Below are positions 14,793-21,938 of a stretch of DNA of 25,724 nt, piece after piece. Position numbers and translations under genes: made by a program. The first letter of the stretch is position 1, and the number at the start of each line of letters is the position of its first letter. Source of the DNA: a virus. Under the pieces are notes generated by a model. That model saw nothing but the letters and a program-made list of their open reading frames with translations, was not told the DNA's origin and made no database searches. Where the stretch lies: the IMG/VR virus record IMGVR_UViG_3300007770_001109, positions 1 through 25,724 of that record; one strand, given 5' to 3'.

Positions 14793-15552
14793 TAATTAAA
14801 TCTACTCCTCTATAAAAGTTTTTTCTATCCATTGGTAAGTTATTTGAATTCCATTTCATTTGTAACGGTGGAAATGGACAATCATTGCAATGACTAAGTG
14901 GTATATTACTTTCAATAAAATCTATAACTTTTTGTCTATCATCCCACTTACACATATCCCGTTTTCCACTATAAGTTGTTGTACATCTAAACAAATATTC
15001 TTTTGTTATAACTCTACAATCGTCTTTTTGATAACACCTTTCCCAATTCAACTCATTAGAATATTCTAAATTAGATTGTTTCTGTCCATATATATCAAAA
15101 GTGTTTTGCCACCAAAATTCTATTTTTACATTAGACTTTAAATAATCATATAAATATGAATTCTTTACTATATTTGACAAATCTTCTTCAAATGGATATA
15201 CTGAAATTACCAATCTATCCAATTTCATTAATGATCTCACAACAACTGGTGTAAAATTTAATCCATTAGTTATAAGTGTTAATTTATTAATTAAATTTGT
15301 ATTTTTTAAATAATCAATTATCTCATCCAAATTTTTATGAAGTGTAGGTTCACCACCCAATATCTTTAATTCATCTAATCGTAAATCTAATCTTTTTAGA
15401 TTTTCCATTACTATCTTTACATCACTTAACTCGTACCTTGTATTGGTTACACGACCATCTTGTAAATAATCTAAAACAATACATCCACTGCAATGTAAAT
15501 TACAAGTATCTATTATATGTAAATCAAAACTACCTAATAATAAATTGCTCAT
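14773..15552 (-). CDS. Radical SAM enzyme
   Basis: The 259-residue protein has CNLHCSGC (C17, C21, C24), the CxxxCxxC iron-sulfur motif, LGGEPTLHKNL for SAM binding and LITNGL in the expected beta strand. The C-terminal part carries further cysteines (ERCYQKDDC, FRCTTTY, DMCKW and HCNDCPF), suggesting an auxiliary metal site. Its plan parallels the radical SAM protein at 4342-5277, but the sequences are only distantly similar, so recent duplication is unlikely. It overlaps the PhyH-type oxygenase gene upstream by 23 bases and the methyltransferase gene downstream by 20. The reaction is unknown; peptide or sugar modification are the main possibilities. Confidence 0.8.
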   Translation of the reverse strand: MSNLLLGSFDLHIIDTCNLHCSGCIVLDYLQDGRVTNTRYELSDVKIVMENLKRLDLRLDELKILGGEPTLHKNLDEIIDYLKNTNLINKLTLITNGLNFTPVVVRSLMKLDRLVISVYPFEEDLSNIVKNSYLYDYLKSNVKIEFWWQNTFDIYGQKQSNLEYSNELNWERCYQKDDCRVITKEYLFRCTTTYSGKRDMCKWDDRQKVIDFIESNIPLSHCNDCPFPPLQMKWNSNNLPMDRKNFYRGVDLINEYSKI

Positions 15553-16141
15553 GATAAAATCCTTGTTGAAATCCTTTACCTATTGGTCTATCTGAATAAA
15601 CACAAAGGTAAACTCTTCGTGGATTATCTGTATTGTTATTATTTGAACTATGTAAAGTGTTACCTTCTATTAAAACTATATCACCTGTTTTAGGATAGAG
15701 TCCTTTACCATCAACCTTTATTCCACCATTCTCATCTGTATGATCATCAAGTACCAACATACAATTTATTGTTACTAATGTTTTATCATTTGGATATGGC
15801 CCATACTGATTATCACGATGTTCTTCAAATAAAAAACTTTCGTGTGGTTGTTTAACAACTATTTGGTCATTGAAGAAATATGGTTCTGGTATAAACTCTG
15901 TAATTACATCATACATAAATCGTGATGCAAATACACTATACAACTTATCATTTTCAATATCAGAAGATACTGGTGATTGAGATGCCATATCTAATCCCTT
16001 CCAATAAATACCTGAACCATTAGGTTTCACTTGACCTAATAATGGTAGTATTCTTTCCTTTACTTCTAAAGTGTAGGATTGAAGATACTTAACAATATTC
16101 GTTGGTATTTTGTTTTCCAAGATAGCATAACCATTATTCAT
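15530..16141 (-). CDS. Phytanoyl-CoA dioxygenase (PhyH)-type 2-oxoglutarate oxygenase
   Basis: The 203-residue protein follows the PhyH pattern: VVKQP (95-99), then FEEHRDNQYG with H108 and D110 as iron ligands, a long strand TINCMLVLDDHTDENGGIKV, GDIVLIEGNTLHSSNNN with H164 as the third ligand, and R175/R176 as candidate 2-oxoglutarate ligands. Bacterial PhyH proteins hydroxylate small molecules and acyl or amino-acid side chains rather than only phytanoyl-CoA. The start codon shares one base with the ClpP stop codon (TAATG), and the 3' end overlaps the radical SAM gene by 23 bases. The substrate is unknown. Confidence 0.82.
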   Translation of the reverse strand: MNNGYAILENKIPTNIVKYLQSYTLEVKERILPLLGQVKPNGSGIYWKGLDMASQSPVSSDIENDKLYSVFASRFMYDVITEFIPEPYFFNDQIVVKQPHESFLFEEHRDNQYGPYPNDKTLVTINCMLVLDDHTDENGGIKVDGKGLYPKTGDIVLIEGNTLHSSNNNNTDNPRRVYLCVYSDRPIGKGFQQGFYHEQFIIR

Positions 16142-16758
16142 TAAACTATCTCATCTATCATACCATACTTTAAACAAGTATTAGCATCCCACATTAAATC
16201 ATGTTTCAATATTTCATCTAATTTTTTTGTTGGTACTTTAGTGTAATCTCTATATATGTTTTTGATTGTTGTCATCATCAAATCTAAATTCTTTTTCTCA
16301 TCTTCTATCTCAGAATACTTTCCCCACAATTGAGAAGATAATTGATGAATTAACATATATGAATTTTTACTCATATATCTTTTAGTTCCAACTACAGATA
16401 TGAAAGTAGCTGCACTTGCACAAAATCCATCCACATAAGTATGAATTGGAACTTTACATCTCAATATTGTGTCCATAGATGAAATACCAGATGTAATTGA
16501 TCCTCCTCCGGAATTTATATATAAATGCATACCTGGCGGTTCAATATCTAAGTTATTAGCTAAACTAAAACTTTTAGATTGTAACTCTCCTACTTTCTTA
16601 TTAAGTTCTACTGCACTATCCCTATTCACTCCAGCATAAAAATAAATTTTATTTTCATTTACAGCAATATGTTTATAATCCCCGTCACCACCACGTTTTT
16701 TACTTGGTTTTACTCGATCTTTATTTGGAATTTCTCCCCAATACTTTTCTTTTTTCAT
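16141..16758 (-). CDS. clpP: ClpP-type serine protease
   Basis: The 205-residue protein has all landmarks of ClpP: HLYINSGGGSITSGISSMDT (78-97), GFCASAATF (111-119) with catalytic S115, YMLIHQLSS with H138, and KHDLMWDANTCLKYGMIDE with D187, completing the Ser-His-Asp triad. A basic, Gly-rich tail of about 30 residues precedes the core and differs from the bacterial propeptide. ClpP forms a barrel that degrades proteins fed by ClpX or ClpA; no ATPase partner is in the window, so it may use the host's. The gene is coupled to gp44 by a four-base ATGA overlap and to the PhyH gene by one base. In phages, ClpP-like proteases also serve in capsid maturation, but the position here argues for host or regulatory protein turnover (inference). 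Confidence 0.9.
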   Translation of the reverse strand: MKKEKYWGEIPNKDRVKPSKKRGGDGDYKHIAVNENKIYFYAGVNRDSAVELNKKVGELQSKSFSLANNLDIEPPGMHLYINSGGGSITSGISSMDTILRCKVPIHTYVDGFCASAATFISVVGTKRYMSKNSYMLIHQLSSQLWGKYSEIEDEKKNLDLMMTTIKNIYRDYTKVPTKKLDEILKHDLMWDANTCLKYGMIDEIV

Positions 16759-17681
16759 CGTATCTCCTGTAATATTTCAATTAACATTGCCATCGCATTT
16801 ATTTCTTTATCAACTACTTGACTATCTGATTGTTCATATTTAGCTATTAATAATATAACTTCCGCAATATGTCCACTACCATAACTATCTACTTCATCAT
16901 ATAGTAATCTAAAAAAGTCTGCAAAATCTGAAACTTTTGCGTCCGCTAATATTTGTCTTATTTCACTAAATGTTTCTTTTTTAGATTTACTTGATTTTAA
17001 AACTTCTAATATTTGTAACTTATAATCATTTAAAATAACCTCTCTAGCATCCATCCGTAAAATACCATCTACAACCTGTCTTTGTGATGTATTTATAACC
17101 TTTCTTATATCTGGATAAGCTCCATTAATAATTGTAGCTATATCATCCACTTCAAATTTTACATTCTCTTTAGTTAATATATCAGATAAATGTATTGCAA
17201 CTTCTTTCTTTGAAGGTGGTACTATTTGAAATGATTGACAACGTGATTGTATAGGTTCAATAATTCTCTCTACATAATTACAAGTTAGAATAAACCTACA
17301 ATGTCTACTAAATGTTTCCATTAGGTTTCTTAATGCAGCTTGAGCGTTAGGTGTGATGTAATCACACTCATCTAAAATAATAACTTTTAACGACTGAAAT
17401 CCTAATGTAGACGCAAAACCTTTAACTTTATCTCTAACAGTATCTACACTATTCTCATCAGATGCATTTATATACAAACATTCACAATCTATAGACTTTG
17501 TAATAATCTTTGAAAGTGTAGTCTTACCAGTACCTGCTCTACCATAAAATAATAAGTGTGGAGGATCATTAGTTTCTATAAAAATACTAACTTTAGATTT
17601 TAAATGTTCATTCCCAATATAAGTATCCAATGAAGTAGGTCTATATTTTTCATTCCAAATGCCGTGATGTTCTATTCCCAA
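16755..17681 (-). CDS. 44: Clamp-loader large subunit, gp44 (AAA+ ATPase)
   Basis: The 308-residue protein is a replication factor C/gp44-type AAA+ ATPase. It has WNEKYRPTSLDTYIGNE (9-25), Walker A GRAGTGKT (47-54), Walker B ILDECD (102-107), a sensor strand FILTCNY and the SRC arginine-finger motif (146-148). It uses ATP to open the gp45 ring and load it on DNA, together with gp62. The first codon is TTG (17679-17681), with AAAAGGG about nine bases upstream inside the methyltransferase gene, which it overlaps by ten bases. The length fits T4 gp44 (319 residues). gp62 is not adjacent as in T4 but about 16 kb downstream. Confidence 0.93.
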   Translation of the reverse strand: MGIEHHGIWNEKYRPTSLDTYIGNEHLKSKVSIFIETNDPPHLLFYGRAGTGKTTLSKIITKSIDCECLYINASDENSVDTVRDKVKGFASTLGFQSLKVIILDECDYITPNAQAALRNLMETFSRHCRFILTCNYVERIIEPIQSRCQSFQIVPPSKKEVAIHLSDILTKENVKFEVDDIATIINGAYPDIRKVINTSQRQVVDGILRMDAREVILNDYKLQILEVLKSSKSKKETFSEIRQILADAKVSDFADFFRLLYDEVDSYGSGHIAEVILLIAKYEQSDSQVVDKEINAMAMLIEILQEIR

Positions 17682-18484
17682 AAATCAAATCCCTTTTCTG
17701 CTGTTTCTATTTTTATTTTTTCTTTTAAAATTCTAGACCTTGCTATGTTACAATAATTATTTGAAATTTCAAATCCAATGTAATTTCTATCTAGATTTAC
17801 TGATGCAACTGCTGTAGTACCACTTCCCATAAATGGATCCAATACTATATCATCTTTGTATGTCATAAATTTAATAGCCTTAACTGGTATATCAAGACTA
17901 AAATTTGCTTCTGTCATTCCTCTAGTTTCTGCAAAATAGTTCCACAATCCAGATACAACTTCCATAAATCCTTTTTTATCTTCTTCCGAGTCTGTCCAAT
18001 AAGATTCACCTTTTTCTAACTTTTTCCATTGATCTTTATAACCTATCAATACACATTCTTTTGGATTGTGCATATAAGGAGCAGACGCCGATAACCAACT
18101 ACCCCATGCAGAAAATTTTACTTTTTGAGGTGCTTTTTCAACCAAATCTGCAATTCCACTAAACCCAAATCCTATCTCTTTCATCATTTGATAATATTCA
18201 GATGCTATAAAAACTCTATGATGCCCCCCAAGTTTTTTCATATTAACTTCATATGGAATATTAACTGCAATTCTCCCATCTGGTTTAAGAACTCTATAAA
18301 CTTCTGTCAACCAATCTTTAGAAAATTGCATATAATCATCTAATCTTAAACAATCATCCCAATTATCATACTCTATCCCAACATTATATGGTGGGGAAGT
18401 CACACAAAGATCTACAGAATTATCTAATATATGTTTTTTAAGACCTACTATACAATCTGTATTGTATATATAATTAGTCCGCAC
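17672..18484 (-). CDS. Beta-class DNA methyltransferase (N6-adenine or N4-cytosine)
   Basis: The 270-residue protein has catalytic motif IV TSPPYNVG (29-36) near the N-terminus and the SAM-binding motif DPFMGSGTTA (216-225) near the C-terminus followed by NYIGFEI. This is the beta-class order used by CcrM-like and N4-cytosine enzymes. TSPPY occurs in both classes, so the modified base cannot be decided. The first codon is GTG at 18484-18482, overlapping the clamp gene's stop by 11 bases. No restriction endonuclease is nearby, so it is an orphan modification enzyme, probably protecting phage DNA or affecting expression. Its insertion between gp45 and gp44 departs from the T4 order. Confidence 0.88.
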   Translation of the reverse strand: MRTNYIYNTDCIVGLKKHILDNSVDLCVTSPPYNVGIEYDNWDDCLRLDDYMQFSKDWLTEVYRVLKPDGRIAVNIPYEVNMKKLGGHHRVFIASEYYQMMKEIGFGFSGIADLVEKAPQKVKFSAWGSWLSASAPYMHNPKECVLIGYKDQWKKLEKGESYWTDSEEDKKGFMEVVSGLWNYFAETRGMTEANFSLDIPVKAIKFMTYKDDIVLDPFMGSGTTAVASVNLDRNYIGFEISNNYCNIARSRILKEKIKIETAEKGFDFWE

Positions 18485-19199
18485 TTTGTGTCGCGACCAA
18501 ATTATAAACTGCGTGATAATTATCTACCTTAAATGTAACTCTGGCAAGTCCTTGAGCAGAAATTTCTAATTTACCTTTACTACATTCTTTATTAGCTTGT
18601 AGAATTTTCCCAAAAAGATCTGCATTAAATGATAATAAATCCATATCATTAAATTGATCTACATTAACTGGTATTGTAATTCTATCTGAATTTATACTTG
18701 AATATCCTAGTATACAATCACACGATTCTCTATCTTTATCTGTAACTATTGTAAATGTTTCTTTATCTGTTAAAGCATTTTTACTTGCTATAAATCTAGA
18801 TACAAAATTACTATCAATCTCTAGTGTAAGTTGAAATTCTGGTACATTTTTCATTTCTGGTACCTGAGGAATGACCGTTTTATCACTCAACATATAATTT
18901 ATACTAGCATTTACATCCTCTAACTTGACAGATATAGCAGTATCTTCAGACCTCAATACATTTAACTTAACATCTTCTCCCAACACATTTAACATACGTA
19001 AAAATTGTGCAGTATTATAAATTCCCAATTCAATATCTTCAAATTGAAAATCATTTAATGCTAATTTTCCTAAAAGTGATTTTTCGGGAGTGATGAATTC
19101 TGTAGTTAAAACATTATCTTTTATTGTAAGTATTACTGATTGTACACTATCTCCAAGCGAATACTTATTAATGAATCTTTCTAAAAGTACTTTATTCAT
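18474..19199 (-). CDS. 45: DNA polymerase sliding clamp, gp45
   Basis: The 241-residue protein matches the gp45 clamp in length (T4: 228) and pattern. It opens LLERFINKYSLGDSVQSVIL, followed by DFQFEDIELGIYNTAQFLRML (51-71), which fits the first clamp domain. The second domain shows the characteristic alternating strands and ends FKVDNYHAVYNLVATQSAD. gp45 forms a trimeric ring that tethers gp43 to DNA and, in T4, also activates late transcription. It has a strong AGGAGATG ribosome binding site before the ATG. A 79-base leader with an inverted repeat lies between the polymerase stop and this gene. Sequence identity to T4 is low; gene order and fold pattern carry the call. Confidence 0.85.
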   Translation of the reverse strand: MNKVLLERFINKYSLGDSVQSVILTIKDNVLTTEFITPEKSLLGKLALNDFQFEDIELGIYNTAQFLRMLNVLGEDVKLNVLRSEDTAISVKLEDVNASINYMLSDKTVIPQVPEMKNVPEFQLTLEIDSNFVSRFIASKNALTDKETFTIVTDKDRESCDCILGYSSINSDRITIPVNVDQFNDMDLLSFNADLFGKILQANKECSKGKLEISAQGLARVTFKVDNYHAVYNLVATQSAD

Positions 19200-19235
19200 T
19201 ATTTCACATCTCCTATTTATTATTTATTAATTTAA

Positions 19236-19270
19236 AATGGTATATATACATATATATATCATTTACCATT
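19236..19270 (-). repeat. Inverted repeat / AT-rich element between DNA polymerase and clamp genes
   Basis: Seven-base perfect arms AATGGTA (19236-19242) and TACCATT (19264-19270) enclose 21 bases that include TATATACATATATATA, itself able to pair. It lies in the 79-base gap just before gp45. There is no T tract directly after it on the sense strand strong enough to call a terminator. It shares sequence and architecture with the element at 6871-6905. An RNA hairpin affecting clamp expression or processing is plausible. Confidence 0.5.
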
Positions 19271-19278
19271 CTCAAAAT

Positions 19279-21834
19279 TTAAAAAAACTTCTCTAAAGTA
19301 TATCTTTTATCAACTGGATTATCCCAACTCATAGCTTGATAAAACATATCAATTTTTTTACTTAAAGCTTGCTTATACATTTTGTCCACATCTATATAAG
19401 TTTTTATATATTTTAAAATCTCATGTGGGTCATCATACCCTTTATATGCTAAAACTGACAAATTTAATGGATTTTGTTTTAAATACACCCATTTAATCTT
19501 TTCTCCGTTAGATATTTTAGGATATCTTTTTATATTATAATATTCTAACATATCATTATATGCCATAGAAGCCTTAACATGAACTGGTGTGGCTTTTTCA
19601 TAATAAGTAGAAATAATTTTTCCTCCTGGAACATTTACTGGTAATCCAGTCTCTCTATCCAAACTACACTTAAATTTATCTATTCGTTTTACGCCAGTTG
19701 GTGAAGAAATTTCATCATAATCCATAGCCTTCATAGCTTTTTTAAACTTAAAAATTCTCTCATCAATTTTTTCTTTAGGCACTGCTACTAAAATATCATC
19801 TAAAATTTTTGATAATAAATTCTTCATAGCTACAGCAAAACTACTACGAACAGTATCCAACCCTTTAACCTGTATTTTGTTTACTTTACGCCCAGAATCA
19901 TTTATAATTTTCATCCCATATCGTTTTTTTGTAACAAACAATGCAGTTTTAGCAATAACTTCTTGTTTAATTTCATAATAATGTTTATCTAAATTACAAA
20001 ACTTTTTAGCAAATAAATCATAACTCTGGTTTAAAAATCCTTGTATCTCATCCGCAATATTAATAATATGTTGAGTCATCGTTGCTTCAGCACTGGTATC
20101 AATTCCTTTATGTCTTGCTTTAACCAACGGTGTGGCTGATGCGAAAATACTATCAGTATCTATGTATATAACATAATTTTCATCCGTTGTACCTAACTCT
20201 TTATTATAATATAGATTAACAAGTTTTTTACTAAATTTAATAAGTTCTTGTCCTGTTAAGGTTGTAGCTTCTGCATTATCAACATCATAAAACCTAAAAA
20301 CAGGTAATCCCAATACTCCATATAATGAGTTTAACAAAATCTTCTGTAGATATTGTCGTCTATCATAATACTGAAATTGTTGTTCATTTCCTTCATCATG
20401 AAATTGTTTTGCTAATTTTCTATATTCTACCCTAGTGTTAAACCATTGAGATAAAATAGCAGGAATCAATCCTTCTTTATCCATTCTATATAACACCCCA
20501 TTAGAGCCTATAGAAACATTAGTTTCATTCAAATAATTTTTTAATTCTTTTTCACTATATTTACAAATTTCCTTTTTACCACTCATTAATGTATAAGTTT
20601 TTACATTATCTTTCTTTATAAATTCTTCAGCATCCCACCCCAAAACTTTACCAACTTTAGTTTCAGGTGATATATTCAAACTACGAATAACACTTGGATA
20701 CATAGAAGTTACATCCAAATCATATACCCATTCATGTCTACCTCTAATTGGATCCTGTACATACGCTCCTGCAAACTTATCATCTTGACCCATCAGTTGT
20801 CTACCATACGGATTCTTGTTAGGTACTACAATATTTCTCTTTTTACAATAAGTTAAAATAGCCCCCTCTAAATAACGAGAACTTGCATAAATATCTTCAT
20901 AAGGAACATGACCAATATGACAAATACCACGTGATATTTCAATATAATCTAACTTCTTATCTAACTCTACAACTATATGTACGTCATTTAAATTATACTT
21001 TACGAACGTTTTTCTATCATTTTCATATAAATCGTTAAGTGTACCTTCATATGATACTTTTTTAATACCAACTTCATTTTTACCCACATCATCTAATCTA
21101 TAACTACTAACTTCATTGGGTGTAAATTTCTTATATATACCAAAATAATCTAAAGAAGATACTCCTGCTATCTCAAATTTTTGTCTGTATTCTGAATATT
21201 TAACAACTCCGATTGGTGATAACAAATTAGATATTTCAGAACCTAATAATTGTGTTGCTCTATTATACAAATATGGAATATCAAAATTATCTATATTCCA
21301 CCCAGTAAGTATTGTTGGTCTTATCTCATAATACTTACCAAAAAATGCATTTAACAACTCAACTTCTGATTTATAACCAAATATAGTATTATTACCATTT
21401 TTTAATACTCGGTCTTCAGATTCTATCTCAAGTTTATTCTCTGGATCTAAAACATAACAATAATATTCGTCTGTAAGACTATCCCATAATGCAATAGAAG
21501 TTATTTTATTTTCTGCCGTTGCTGGTGATGGAAATCCTTCTGTAACCTCAATCTCAATATCAAACACCATAACTTTATGACCAGTAGAAGGTTCATCACT
21601 TTGAGTATAATTATCAACTAATGCCCTAGTAACTGCGGGCACATCACTTTCATATAAGTCAGAGTTCTTTTTATCATATCTAAAAACCTTTTTAACTCTA
21701 TTTCCATCTAATGCGATATATTTTCCATTTTTATCTGGTAAAAAAGCATATCTCTTATTAGAAAATTTCTTATAACCTAATTTATCATCCCAGAGATGAA
21801 TTGTTCTTCCATCAAAATATATGTTCTGGTACAA
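19279..21834 (-). CDS. 43: Family B DNA polymerase, gp43
   Basis: The 851-residue protein is a T4-type replicative polymerase. The 3'-5' exonuclease motifs are FDIEIE (91-96; D92, E94), GWNIDNFDIPYL (178-189; D185) and YNLNDVHIV (280-288; D284). The polymerase motifs are A, DLDVTSMYPSVI (372-383); B, KILLNSLYG (498-506); and C, YIDTDSIF (557-564; D559, D561). The C-terminus ends YTLEKFF, a plausible clamp-binding tail. The first codon is TTG (21834), directly preceded in frame by TAG, so no longer start exists. GGAG lies ten bases upstream, and a good promoter-like site at 21864-21893 precedes the gene. No intein or split is present. Length compares with 898 in T4. Confidence 0.97.
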   Translation of the reverse strand: MYQNIYFDGRTIHLWDDKLGYKKFSNKRYAFLPDKNGKYIALDGNRVKKVFRYDKKNSDLYESDVPAVTRALVDNYTQSDEPSTGHKVMVFDIEIEVTEGFPSPATAENKITSIALWDSLTDEYYCYVLDPENKLEIESEDRVLKNGNNTIFGYKSEVELLNAFFGKYYEIRPTILTGWNIDNFDIPYLYNRATQLLGSEISNLLSPIGVVKYSEYRQKFEIAGVSSLDYFGIYKKFTPNEVSSYRLDDVGKNEVGIKKVSYEGTLNDLYENDRKTFVKYNLNDVHIVVELDKKLDYIEISRGICHIGHVPYEDIYASSRYLEGAILTYCKKRNIVVPNKNPYGRQLMGQDDKFAGAYVQDPIRGRHEWVYDLDVTSMYPSVIRSLNISPETKVGKVLGWDAEEFIKKDNVKTYTLMSGKKEICKYSEKELKNYLNETNVSIGSNGVLYRMDKEGLIPAILSQWFNTRVEYRKLAKQFHDEGNEQQFQYYDRRQYLQKILLNSLYGVLGLPVFRFYDVDNAEATTLTGQELIKFSKKLVNLYYNKELGTTDENYVIYIDTDSIFASATPLVKARHKGIDTSAEATMTQHIINIADEIQGFLNQSYDLFAKKFCNLDKHYYEIKQEVIAKTALFVTKKRYGMKIINDSGRKVNKIQVKGLDTVRSSFAVAMKNLLSKILDDILVAVPKEKIDERIFKFKKAMKAMDYDEISSPTGVKRIDKFKCSLDRETGLPVNVPGGKIISTYYEKATPVHVKASMAYNDMLEYYNIKRYPKISNGEKIKWVYLKQNPLNLSVLAYKGYDDPHEILKYIKTYIDVDKMYKQALSKKIDMFYQAMSWDNPVDKRYTLEKFF

Positions 21835-21844
21835 CTATGTATTT

Positions 21845-21848
21845 CTCC
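21845..21848 (-). promoter_or_regulatory. Ribosome binding site for the TTG-initiated DNA polymerase
   Basis: The minus strand reads GGAG, then AAATACATAG, then TTG. The ten-base spacing is slightly long and the start codon is TTG, which together suggest modest translation of gp43. An in-frame stop next to the TTG rules out a more upstream start. Confidence 0.55.
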
Positions 21849-21863
21849 AATTTATTATGTCTA

Positions 21864-21893
21864 AATATACGAATAAAACTCTATACAAGTCAA
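21864..21893 (-). promoter_or_regulatory. Sigma-70-like promoter for DNA polymerase gp43
   Basis: In the 104-base gap upstream of gp43, the minus strand carries TTGACT (21893-21888), an 18-base spacer and TATATT (21869-21864). This is five of six matches to TTGACA and five of six to TATAAT. Transcription would start near 21857, leaving a leader of about 23 bases with the GGAG site. No other gap in the window has so good a pair. It implies that gp43 and the genes after it can be transcribed by unmodified host polymerase. Confidence 0.6.
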
Positions 21894-21938
21894 GCACTAT
21901 ATTCATTAATTTCGTAATACTTGCAATTTAATTTTTTC

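Noticed and set aside
19236-19270. Rho-independent terminator after DNA polymerase
   Set aside because: The stem is AT-rich and not followed by a clear run of T on the sense strand; termination before gp45 would also separate genes normally expressed together.
19200-19278. T4-type late promoter (TATAAATA) ahead of gp45
   Set aside because: The sense strand has AATAAATAATAAATA, but it runs into the ribosome binding site, leaving no leader, and is expected in such AT-rich DNA.
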